From Anseranas semipalmata (Eukaryota; Chordata; Aves; Anseriformes; Anseranatidae): a stretch of DNA of 64,000 nucleotides. A model generated the notes under the pieces. That model did no database searches, was not told the DNA's origin, and worked only from the letters and a program-made list of their open reading frames with translations. Positions 35,501-47,500 of this stretch are shown here, piece by piece. Within the stretch, counting starts at the first letter, position 1; every line of letters begins with the position of its first letter. The translations under genes were made by a program, and so were the position numbers. The DNA lies in the NCBI GenBank assembly GCA_013399115.1, contig VXAA01005193.1, forward strand, positions 1,767,372 to 1,831,371, in the 5' to 3' direction.

Positions 35501-38500
35501 AGGTAGTAAAAGTTTTCACTGTTCCACTTTTGTTATGCATAGTGACCAAATCTAGATGGAAAATGCTGATATTGACAGAAGTTTAAAAAAGGTGGTAAAA
35601 GAAAGGGGTAAAGCACTAAGCAATGTTTTCATATACTCAAAGAAAATTTCAGAGTCTGCAGAAACCTTTCATGCAGATATTTTTCCAAGAGAGTCTTGGG
35701 AGAAGTCCTTGTAGTCTTCCTCATCCCTTTTCTTTTTGCCTAATTTCTGCTACAGATCCATACTCCTTCCTATGCACGTAAACAAACACAGAATTTTAAT
35801 CTGTGCTATTACTGTGCCATTTCTGTAAAATTAAACATGCCTGTCAGCTAGAATGAGTATATTTTAAACCTAAATATGTCTACGTTGTAGTAAAAGCACA
35901 ATACACTATCAAAACTAAGTTTCCACAGAGAGGCATTCCACCTGAGCAATACTGATATACCTTAGGCTGAACTTCAGAAATTGATGAAGTACCACCTGTA
36001 CTGTGATTCTGCTTTTCACACAGCCATACTCTGCAGGTATTGGCATGGTAGAATTTAACCCTTCTAAACAGTGAGCTCAGCTGGAAGTGCAAGTCTGGAA
36101 TTAAAAGCACTATATTTCTGAAGGTCAGAGAGATGAACTTCAAACAATCTGAAGTGGGTGCAGTTTTCCTAATGGCTTGAAGGAGGTACGTCAGCTAGTC
36201 TTCGCAGGGAGGTACTTGCAATATTCATTAGTGGTTTATAGTGGCTTAGGCTGGAATGACAGGACAAGGACATGGACTGCAATAAAATTAGCATAACAAA
36301 TTGAAGCTGTGATAGCTATTGGTGATCAGGCCCACATAACTCAAAAAAGCAATTCATTGCCTACATTTACAGACAAAAAAACAGTGCTATCAGGAATTCA
36401 GCACCTTAGCCAACACGCAAGTTACAAAAAGACAGCTTACGACAGCCTAATAAGTATTCTGCAGGAAAACATATTTGCGGATACAGAAAAACAGATTTAA
36501 GCTTCATTTGTTTATTTTAACAATGTTAGACACTGAAAACTTTTGCATAGCTTTTCCAGATCTGAAGCTAGAAAGTTTTTCCCCATTCTGTGTTCATATT
36601 GTGTTTAACACCTTTGGCCAAGTATGACTTACTCAACTTGTTTTTTTGTTTGTTTCACCTTTTCAGCATCCATACGTATTGTGCAATAAATGGAGTCACA
36701 AATGAGCAGTACATGCTCCGTCTTCGTTTTCCTCTCAAAGTGACAGAATACTATTTAGAAAAAACTTTAGGAGGATGAGACTGCCTGGTTACAGATGCAC
36801 ATAGGAACAACACATCAAAGATGTAACACTTCTTTCTCCTTCAAGCATCTGTCTCTAAATACTCTCACACTGACAGAACTATCAGCACCTTTACTTGAGA
36901 AAACAGCAGAAGACAGAAACATCTTAGACATCCTACCGTAACAAGAGACTGAAGAATGTCTCTTCCAAACAAAATATCAGTATCTGAATGAAACTCCTAG
37001 AGGCTGCTCTGGAAGGGTTTTCACTGATGAAAGTATCTTCCATAGAAAGCCACTAATGCTGCCTGAGTTTGTTTGAGCATGCCTATTAGTAGCATGTGTA
37101 CTCAGGAAAAACCCACAGACCACATGGAGGGGCAGGAAGGCAAAAAAAAAAAAAAAAAAATCACACCCAGCTGTATTGCCATTGAAGCTGTGTGTTGAAG
37201 GCACCAGAGCCTCACAGTCTGTAGATAGGCTTGAGCAGGAAAGAAATCCTACCAGAAGACTTATTAATGTTATTAACGTAGAAAAGACAAATATTCTATT
37301 AAATACCCAGAGCATACGAAAGATGCAGACAAAACAAGCCTTTTGCTTACACAAAGCAGCATCCTGGTCTACTTAGATGCAAGTATTCTACTAGAATCTA
37401 AATCATTATGCTTTATGAAGAGAAAGGTGTTCTCAAACCTGACGGCTACTCCATATTTGTACTTCAAAACATAACAGAGACTCAACTGAATATCTTGACC
37501 TGGTTTGAGGGCAATCAGTTCTAGAATTAGATGGTCCTAAATCTGCTACCTTTTGATGCAAAAATACCAAGAGATGCTGCATCCTGTCTTAGATTTTAGA
37601 TGACTGAGCAAGAGAGAATTTGCAAAAGGCATCTTCCTGACTTCAGAATCAAGAACAAAACCAAAAAGAACCCCAGAAACAAACTGGGCTCACACTCTTC
37701 ACTAGTATCTAAAGTCAGCGAGTCAGCAGTTGGTTAACTTCAGATCTGGAAAACCGCTAAGAATGTCGCCCATCCCACTCGTGCTCCACCTGTCTGAAAA
37801 TGCTCATTTAAGAGAGTCATGATTCACAGAGATGTACTCTGTGGACCAGTTTCATAGATAAGCTCCTTTCTATGCAGGCTGTTGTTTAAAGATATTGTAT
37901 ACTGTTCATGTTTACCTGTGTGCAATGGCTCTATACTTATGAGCAAGCAGCCAGCTATGTTTTCCAGCCTGCCTTGAGCTTTAGAACATCATAACAGAAC
38001 ATAGAACAACATAAACCACACTCAGAGGACGTTCACTTCACATGAATATAAGGCATCATGCTAACAAATGCTCCATGTGAGGCTTCTTCTCACAAAAAGT
38101 AGTATGGCAAACCAGCATTACCAGTTCCTTCAGTCTTAGAGACTTGTGACCACAGATTACAAGAGGGCCATATTGCACACAGAAGAAAACATTTGGAAGA
38201 GCAGCTGTATGTTATGAAGCTAAATCTACAATACAGAAATTGAATCACTCAGGGGAGACAGAAGTAATATAGTGGGGTAACAGTAAAAAGAACACTGTAA
38301 AGAAGTTGCACTACGACAAAAACATTGCAGGAAGGTCAGGGGCTGAAGGCAGGGAAAGGCCTGAAAAGCCTTCTGAGTAAGTAACAAGGCTACTTCTGAG
38401 AAAGTAACAAGGCAACAAAACTCTAAAAGTCGCTCCAGCTTAACCCATTTCAAGAACATAGAGCACACACAAACCGCTCTGTAAGCTGAATGTGCATCTT

Positions 38501-41500
38501 TTCAAGAATGCTACGTTTTTATGCATCCTCTATTGCCGAGAGTAAGTTGGTTTGGCTAAAGGGTGCTAGTGCAGTGTCAAGCACACTGAGAAGTTACACT
38601 TTGGGAGCTCTACAGCAAGTTATAATTGGTTACCTATGTAAAACTAATGTCATCTAATCTGTCCCGAAAAGGTCCATAACAACAGTAGTTAGAATGCTTT
38701 GCTAGCTTCATTGCTAACAGTCCCTAAAATAAACACCATCCTTTAAGATGTTTAGTATAGGTTTAAATAAGGTTGCCATTAAAGGGTCAGAGACTGCATG
38801 GGAATAGCTCACCCAGTTACTGTCTTTTTTTCCCAGAAGTCTAACACAATCCTCTCGTGAACTGGGACAGGACAGTTTCTAGTGATGAGTTCTTTTTGAT
38901 AAGTATGTTTGGAAAGAAAAACATCCAGCAAGCCAAAAGGTAATATAGCTTTAAGTTAGTAACAGCCTCTTTGCGTTTTAAAACCAGCAATGAAAGCTGT
39001 GCTCCCACACTTAACGATCACATGAACCAGACAGGCATCTTCATGCCTTACTCCTCGTAGCACTCTTGGAGTTCAGGTGGCTTTAAGAACCACCATACAG
39101 AACAGGGGGAGGCAAAGCGAGAGGCATGGGTGTGGGATAATTCTGTTCGTAAGAACCCTGACTGAATTTTGAGAAGATTCACCATTGTCTTTGCAGTACA
39201 GGTAAGATCTTATACCACTTGTTATCAAGACTGACTATTGCTCTGGAGAGCAACAGATGTAATGAACAGGTGAGTAATGAAAAACTCAGCAATTGCGACC
39301 CATAACCAAAGTCTGGAAACTTGAGTTACATTTTGGAAGCAAATGCTAAAGCTGTGTAAAAAGTGGTATTAACGCAAAATCCCCATAAGGGTGAGACTGG
39401 CTTGGTTTGCTCTTATGTCCCCACAAAAATAAAAATAAAAAAAGAATAAAGCCATGGGGCACAACACGACTCACTAGAAACATGGAAACCCAGTACTGAA
39501 GAAAATCTAAATCAGCCCATTACATACAAAGGGTCTGTAAGGTGTGTGTTTGTTCTTGCTACTATGCTTACACTAGCAGCTCGTTCACTGACACTACAGG
39601 GAAAGGACTGCTACTATTTTAGTCTTTTGAGCAGTTACCTATTTAATATCTGTACAAATGCACTCCAAATGTACATTCCAGGAGTTTAAGTCGTATAAAG
39701 GTGTATTCTACAGAGTTGCAGAGTTTTCTGGAATATCTTATACCTAAAGGTGTAATTACCACCACGAGGTAAAATACATTTTTTTTTCCTGTTACTTCAA
39801 GATGCATCATTTCAGGGTAACTTAAGATGACTGCTAATGGGATCAAAGGAAATCCTCATCCTTAATCTGTGTCACATTCATGAATAAAAGAATATGCTGA
39901 TTTCCTTTTGTTACCAAGACACCAATGTTGCTGTGGTAACCACACTTACATGAAAAACTCTACTCACCTGCACAATGATGCCCTTGCTCTTGTATTCTGC
40001 ATGAAGGCCTCGAGAGAAGTAATCCACAAAAGCCTAAAGAGAAAAGAATGGAAATGCAGCTTGCTATGCATTAAAATGGAAACTATAGTTTGGAGCTTTT
40101 TGTAAGCATATTTGAATTACTATTTATAGCTCCTGTTTTCAAAGTGAAAAACCTTAGGCTTTCAATGAAACTTTGCAGGTTACAGCAATGCCATCTGAAT
40201 AGAAACCCCATGCTTACAAAGCATTTTTTTTTTCCAGAAGACATTCTAAACAAATAAACCCCTTTTTAATTTAGAAGGAAAAGGAACTAGATTAGTTACA
40301 TAAAGTCCAGTTAAATAGGAAAATAAAACTTTATGTTCACATTATTGTGTCATCTCCTTAGACTTTTTTTTTTTTAAAGAGTGATTTAAGTAGGTTTCTC
40401 CTGTGCATGGGTTTTAAAATGTCTGTTTAAATACTTTGTCTTCTGCCTTTTAATATTTAAGAAATTACATCCTACGATGATATTTTTTCCAAGTCCTGAA
40501 GTCTACTACCACAAACTCTTCTCAACTTCTGGAAGTTTTAGAAATTCCAAGACTAAAAGTTTAAAGGAAGCAAAAGTGCTTAAAAGGTGGGCATAAAAGG
40601 TAGACACTAGAACCTGCCTTCAGGATGTCCTCACATCTGATATACCACCTCCATAAATAGAGGCCCACATGCCCTCTTCTCCCTTACCCTTTACTCCGAG
40701 ATGCATACCTTATACCATGCTGAAAAAGTATTGTTCTAATAATCCAAGGCTACTCAGCAATTCAAACCAGCATAGATTCTCACTCCCTTTCTTCTAAACC
40801 AGCTTTCTACTTCTCTTTCCCCGAGTCCAATGAGCCAAAATATTAGGTTCTACTATCATTTCTTGTTTTAGGAAAATGACACGGCTAAGTAGGATAAACG
40901 GACTGCCCTCAACTGAAGGAACTAAACTATTCTATCCATACCTGAAGCAAAAATAAATACTAAATAAATGAATTCAAGTATTTAAGAAGAAACAGATCTA
41001 GAGAAAAAGAAAAGGCTATTAAAAATAGCAGCAAATGCTTCAGACCAGTGTCAAAACAAGCAGCAAAGCTCTAATATTGCACCTGCTTTACAATCTTCCT
41101 TTGCTGACCATGTCATTAGTGTGTTAACACAAGTCCTACCTGAACCCAGTGCTTAAAGTTTGCAGCGCCCAGTGTTTTCCCTAGTAAGGTCATCCTACTG
41201 AACTCGGCCAATACACGAAGCAAAAAAACACTCCCACATTGCTAGGCTATTTATATAGATCCTTTGCTGAGCATACACAAGATCTGAAAGAAAACTAGAT
41301 TTTGCTGTGTAGCCAATACATTCTTTCATTCTTCAAGTTGCATGTACAAGCTAGAAGGAAGCTCATAAAACCAAATAAGCATATCTTCTGTCTAACTGTT
41401 CTTTCCATCTCTCTTTTCCTGCCAGTCTAAGTTCTTGACGAAAGCCAGTACTCAACAGCAAGTCTGAAAATCAGGCCTAATAGCAAGGATCCAAGTGAGC

Positions 41501-44500
41501 TAGCCATGCTATTGCAACAACATAAGGAACATGCATACACGTGCAAATAGTCTGGTGCAGTCCCTGAGCACAGTTGCCAGATATATGTGTGATAACTGCA
41601 CAGAGTGTATCAATCTATTAAAAATAAACAAGCTTATTCTGTTAGCCATAGAGTGCTTTGATTATTCAAAGCTCTAACTACTTCTACATGACAGTCCTGA
41701 AATCAGTTACTGCTTCAAATATGGAGAGACAATATAAAGAGACTGTCATCTCTACTGTTCGATGAGAGCTTTGCAATAAAGAAAATGTTCACTTTACATG
41801 AGAAGGAACAAGCAACTACCATCCAAATAAACTTTCGTGTTTTCCCTCTTGAAGAATTTGTTTCAAGACAAGTTGTTTTTTCTGCCTCTGGATGCTCAAG
41901 CGCTCCAACAGCCTCTAACTTAAAACGGTCTTAAGAATGATCTCTAAATAAGCATCCCCTGAAACAGCAGATAAGCACAGCATACATAACCAGTTTCTTC
42001 TCCTTGGATATCCAATAACAAACCCAAATACTTGAGACATGGTAGAAAAAAAAAATCATATTTCACTTCGCATTAGTATTAATGCAGGTAGATAGGGAAG
42101 TCTGTTAAAAAACAGGAATACAATTCCTTTAAAAGCATCTTATTGCCTTGTAAGATAGGGAATTCTCCACGGGAAGGTTATAGAGTTGGACTGCGTCTGT
42201 TCCTGATAATTAGCCAAAGCCATTGACTTAGACCTGAAGGATACTACACTTTAAAATCCCTTTATATAGATGAGGAAAAAAAACTAGAAATTGCAGATAC
42301 AGTCTTTCTATAGCTACATTAGGGGAGTCACTTTCATGCTTGCTAATCTTGCTATGGTAGAAGATGAGCAGTGCTGAGAATAGGAAGATTACTTAACCTG
42401 TAATTGTGTTTCTTAGGGGGAGGGGAGGAATATTTGAGATTATAATTGGGGAAAAAACTAAAGAGACTAAGCAAAGCAGTGTAAGGTATATTATCACGAA
42501 AATCAGAAGCTCAAATCATTTGATAAAGCTGAAGGCGATGCCACAACAGAAGTGACCTTTCACACCAGAAGAACTGTGCTCTCAGGAAATAGCTATTTCA
42601 AGAGCAAATTTTATCAGCTACAACTAATTCAGGCTTTCATGATTTCTAAACTTAAATATCCCTTATTCACACTAATATTCCTTCAGTGTAAATAAAATAG
42701 CATACATCAATTCCTTTCTGGATATATGAAGATGCTATTGACAGTTTAAAGGAAACGTATGCCTGTTCTGACAAGAACACCAACTGAAGGTGTCTTCATC
42801 CCATCAAGTTTCTGCTTAGATTCCGAAATCCTTAAAGTATTGAAAGTAATTACCAGGTGCGCCTAAAAATGCTATAGTGCTTGAATACCATGTCATGTCT
42901 CTTGTATTTAGTTTTATTATGTATATTTCAGCTTCATACTGTGAACTTATCTTCTGCCTGGTGTTAGTGTGTTAACTGGAGACCTTTGGGCAAACATTTC
43001 AGACACCCATACAAATATCTTTGGAAAAAAATAACCCCAGCTGCAGAAAGACGAAACTGTCCCAAGTGACAATGAGAAACCAGAGCAGGTAAATTTAAAC
43101 ACAAAATGTATATCTAGAGTAGTAATATACTCTGTGTCTAGAATGTATATATTTGACACCATCTTCTGCAGCATTCTCATTTGGAAGTTGAGCCTATCCG
43201 TGCTGAAAGAACAAAACCGCTAGTTAGATGGAAAATTGCCTGGACCACCAGGCTCAAAGGGCCATGATTAATGGCTTGACATCTGGCTAGTAACAAGCAC
43301 AGAACCCCACAGATCAATACCAAGGCCCATATTCTTCAATATCTGCCATCAGTGACCTAGATGATGGCACACAGTGCACCCTCAGCACATTTGCAGATGA
43401 CAATATTAGATGGAGTGGCTGACATGACAAAGCTTCAGTCCAGAGGGATTCTGATAAACTTGATGACTTAAATTTCATGAGATTTCTTGACTGGCATGCA
43501 GTGAAGCGCAAAGTTCTGCATACAGAGTGGGATAACCCCATGCCTTAATGTTGGCTAAGTAGCAGCACTGCTGCAAAGAACCTTGAATTTACGGTGGCTG
43601 CCAGGGAGAAGATAAGCCAATAATCCACTCACTGCAAGAGCATCAAACCACACACTGGGCTACATTAGCAGGATGCATGGCCAGCAGCTCAAGAGAAAAC
43701 GACTCTCTATTTGGTACTGGCAATGCCCTAGAGCTCTATCCTTTCTCTTACCTGAAATGCTAAACTTAAGGCAACTAATCAAAGAGGAGGAAAAAATCTT
43801 TGCTTCCAGAAAGCAGCAGCAAAGTCCTACTAAATATATGTGCCCATATATACCTATCTTATATAACTATCTTCTACAAGATTAGAGAAAAAAGTTTCAA
43901 AGTCTCAAAACAAGAAATTGTGTTAAACTTAGTCAATGTTCTTCCTCAACCTCACACTAAAACTTGCTTGTAGCATCAACAGTAGCGTCCTTCATTGTGT
44001 GATGCAGTATATAAAACTGCTATGTGATGAATGGGTGATGCAATATAGAAATTAATAGTTTCCATGCCAGTAAACCCTCACACTCATTTTTGTCTCAACC
44101 TTCCAGCTTCTACTATTGGCAAGATTTAAGTTAGAAACTCAGTACCTTTAGTTCATGAAAGCACCACTAGATGGACACCAAAACATTTATTCCTGTGGTG
44201 TTGGCTAACGTGTGACATTACTTCAGTGTGCAAAAGAGTACTTACCTTGGTTGCAGAGTAAAGAGTCAGCAGTGGAGTTGGATACATCCCAGCAGCTGAA
44301 GAGATGTTCAAGATTACCCCTTTTGATCTGAAAGGCAGTGAAGATATATTCCAATGAAATAAAAAAACATCTTTCATGTTTCAGAAAATTACTGCAAGCC
44401 TAAAGAAAATCTTTAGGATGCAACTGAAATTATTAATATCTGTTTAAAAACCCCAACCAAATTCTTAACTGAAATTTACTAATGTGTCTTCAAGCACAAT

Positions 44501-47500
44501 ATATGTATTCATTTCGCTGGTATAAATCAGGAACAACTCCAAGGTCAATACAACAAGAGAGTCAAGCTCATATGAGTATAGGAATAGTCTGTACTATATA
44601 CCTGTGTGTGTATACATATTATATATATAGCTCAACTGTGCAAAAATCAATCGAGTAAAGTTGGCACAAATCCAAAAGGCAACTTCTAAACCTTGGGCTA
44701 AGGTGGCAAAAATGGCAACATGAGTTTGTTATACGGTTTACATTTTGATAATCCCTTTCGTCATAAGCATATGTATCTTCTAAACGTTACCTTAATGCTG
44801 GATCTTTAAGATAGCAAGTATTTGAATCTACTGCTCAAATACCAAAGTGTTTTAATATAGAAGCTATGCAGTGGTTGACTACCAAAAAGTTAGTTTTAGA
44901 CATATTACAGTAATGCTTTACATATTCCACAATAATATATAGCTAAGGGTACCAACGTGAAATTAGCTACCACCTGCTCTGCCAAGCGCTTCTAAAGCAT
45001 TTGCGGCAAGGACAGACAATAAGACTCCTGGATTTCCCAACCCACTGACTGATTTCAAACATGTCCATTTCTGTGACTAGTTTTACATACAAAAGCAGAC
45101 TTATTACCTAGTGCTAGGTAGAAATAAGAATTAGTTTCAAAATTTAGGGCAAGTTGTTAGAGGATGCTACCAGACAGTCCAAACACAGTGGAAGCTGCAT
45201 CTCTGCTTCTTCCTATCCTATAGTAGATTGAAGCCCGTTTACCTGAACACAAAACTAGGCATTCCAGGTTTAGTGCAGAGTGAGAACATGCATGCAGGTT
45301 GTCACCATGCAGCTCAACTGCTATAGATTGAGTTTCTCATTATATTTGTTCATCTAAGCATACACTATGCCACTGCTGCCACAGTGACTTAAGTAACCAT
45401 CTTAAAAACAAACAGCTAAGTTTAAGTGACCATTAAAAACTTTTTTATTACTATTATTATTCGAGAATTGTGACAATAGATTCAAATCAACATGGCTTCT
45501 GCCATTTTACAAGTGTGAATTACATCTGATTGATTCACCTCTAGAAGTGAGACAGTTGACATGACAGAAAAATCACTTCACGGTCATTCAGGATTTCAAA
45601 CACCTTTGCCAAAGTTCTTGCACTTTTCAGGAGTTATCTGCAAGGCTTTGTTGGTGAAATAAAGTAGTAACATGGATCAAAACATGTGGCATGAAGAAAA
45701 TAAGACTACAAATTAATCATGAATTTTCACAACAGCCAAAGGTTAACAGTGGATGCTAGAGGTTTTTCATATCAAGACAGGTGGTGCTTCTGATATTTAT
45801 TTATGAGCTCAAACAGGGATTGGCAGTGAAATGAGTATTCATGCAGTTTAAGAGATTACCAGGTTGGAGAATACTATAAGGAACTGTTTAAAGAGTTAAG
45901 ATTGCTTTGTGAACAGACTACAGAATGGCAAATGAGAAATCAATATTATTAAAACCAACAATGTATACTAAAAAAAAAAATAACATGAATTAATCAAACC
46001 TTACAGAACTCTAAATCAACTATCCATTCCCTTAAAAATCCTGAACAAAATCAGCAAGGAATTCTCTTTTGTGCAGCAGTCACCATGAACAATCAAAGAA
46101 GAGGATGGTAGGGAACAGCAGGGATAAGTCCACCACCACTGAAGTCCTGTTTTGGTGTCTATGGAACACTTCTATCCCTCCAAATACAGAACAGAAACAT
46201 TAAGAACCTGAAGATTTGAGAAGGGAGAAAAGGAGAAAAAAGCCCTGGTACATTGACGAGGTGAAAGGACCGGTTCATTTAGTTATTTAAGAGACTACTA
46301 AGAAGAGCCATGATAAGAGTATACAGACTAATGAACAACAAAGTTCAAGACCTTGATCTCTCCTCGCATAATACAAAAGAAAGATGACATTTATTTAAAT
46401 GAAGGACTGAAATTTAGATCCGATAAAAGGAAGTGCTCTTCCTATATTCAGACTACAGGAGTCACTGCCACGCAACGCAATTGAGGACAAAACCTCACCA
46501 GGACTCAAAAAGGGTTAAGCATTCATATGGATAAACACAAGCCTCACTCTTACAAAACAAACTGAAGCTTCAGCAGAGAGGCTGGCATTCAGGCCGTAAG
46601 GCACAAGTCTCACGGTGGCTGGCCAGACTGCAGCTCTCCAGCTGATCCAGTGACCATCCTTCGGGTGCATTCACTTCTGACCCAGCCAAGAAAACCCTCT
46701 CAGAAGCAAATTAACAACAGCCCCTTGCAGATGCACTGTGTATTGGTCTCTCTGAAGCTGTTAATGCAACTGTGGGTTTTGTGGTTTGTATTCTCTTTAT
46801 AAAGAAAACAGTCCTAGCCTTAAAAAGCTTGTAACTTAAAATCTTCAGATAAAAGGAAACAGAAGCGTGTGTGTAGGGGGAACCCTTCCAATTACTCTAA
46901 TTACAACTCTGTTTCTTGCAAGAATTGCAGAAGAAGCATTTTAGGGAGGGACCTGAAGGACTATGAGGGCATCAGCGCGGCAAAACATTTCTGCCTCCCT
47001 CCAACTCGACCGCGCACTGCACAAAACAGCTCGCTGAAGATGCGGAGAGCCCGGCGCCCTGCCTAACACACCCTCACACCTCCCCATCATTCTACCTTAA
47101 GCGGTACAGCCCGGGGATGCTATATTTAGCTGTCTCCCCGTTGCCGTGGCAACCAGCGCCTGCTCCAGCTGCACGCCAAGTGGAAAGAGCAAGCTTCCTC
47201 TGTAATGTAATTATGCACTTGCTACTTCCCTGGCAATAAATACCATAGTTTGGTATTTGTCGAGAAACAGTCAACTGATTTTGTTGTCGTTGTTCCCGCA
47301 GACATCAAGGCTCAGCTTTTAGTTCCACGAGTCTCCCACCTTAGACGGTTGCCTGAAAATTTACAGAGGGAGCTGCTCATTTAAGTGTAATAGGAAGCTG
47401 CAGATTCTAAATTGTCACTTTAAGTGTTCAGAGCACAGGAGAGGAGCCACAGCAGTGTCTAAATGCCATTACCAGAAACGGCATCCATCTAATGCCGCTA

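Larger units (their letters stand above)
32911..39967 (-). other. HSD17B12 intron 9
   Basis: A 7.1-kb intron. It contains a CR1 3' fragment (about 35160-35465), a GA-rich tract (35038-35092), a poly-A run (37143-37160), and an RFX X-box-like motif 28 bp from the exon 9 donor. The remaining sequence is unique, and no nested gene was recognised. Confidence 0.7.
40034..44245 (-). other. HSD17B12 intron 8
   Basis: A 4.2-kb intron holding a CR1 fragment at about 43215-43745 and a CTCF-like motif at 44164-44175. No nested gene was recognised. Confidence 0.7.
46960..47175. promoter_or_regulatory. Intronic CpG-rich patch, candidate enhancer or alternative promoter
   Basis: Local CpG content is clearly above the surrounding intron (for example ATCAGCGCGG, CTCGACCGCG and CCCGGCGCCC). 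Two strong transcription factor motifs lie inside: a MEF2 core at 47120-47129 and an RFX X-box at 47140-47153. The patch is internal to HSD17B12, so it could be an enhancer, an alternative promoter or a lncRNA start. No exon is evident. Confidence 0.4.
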
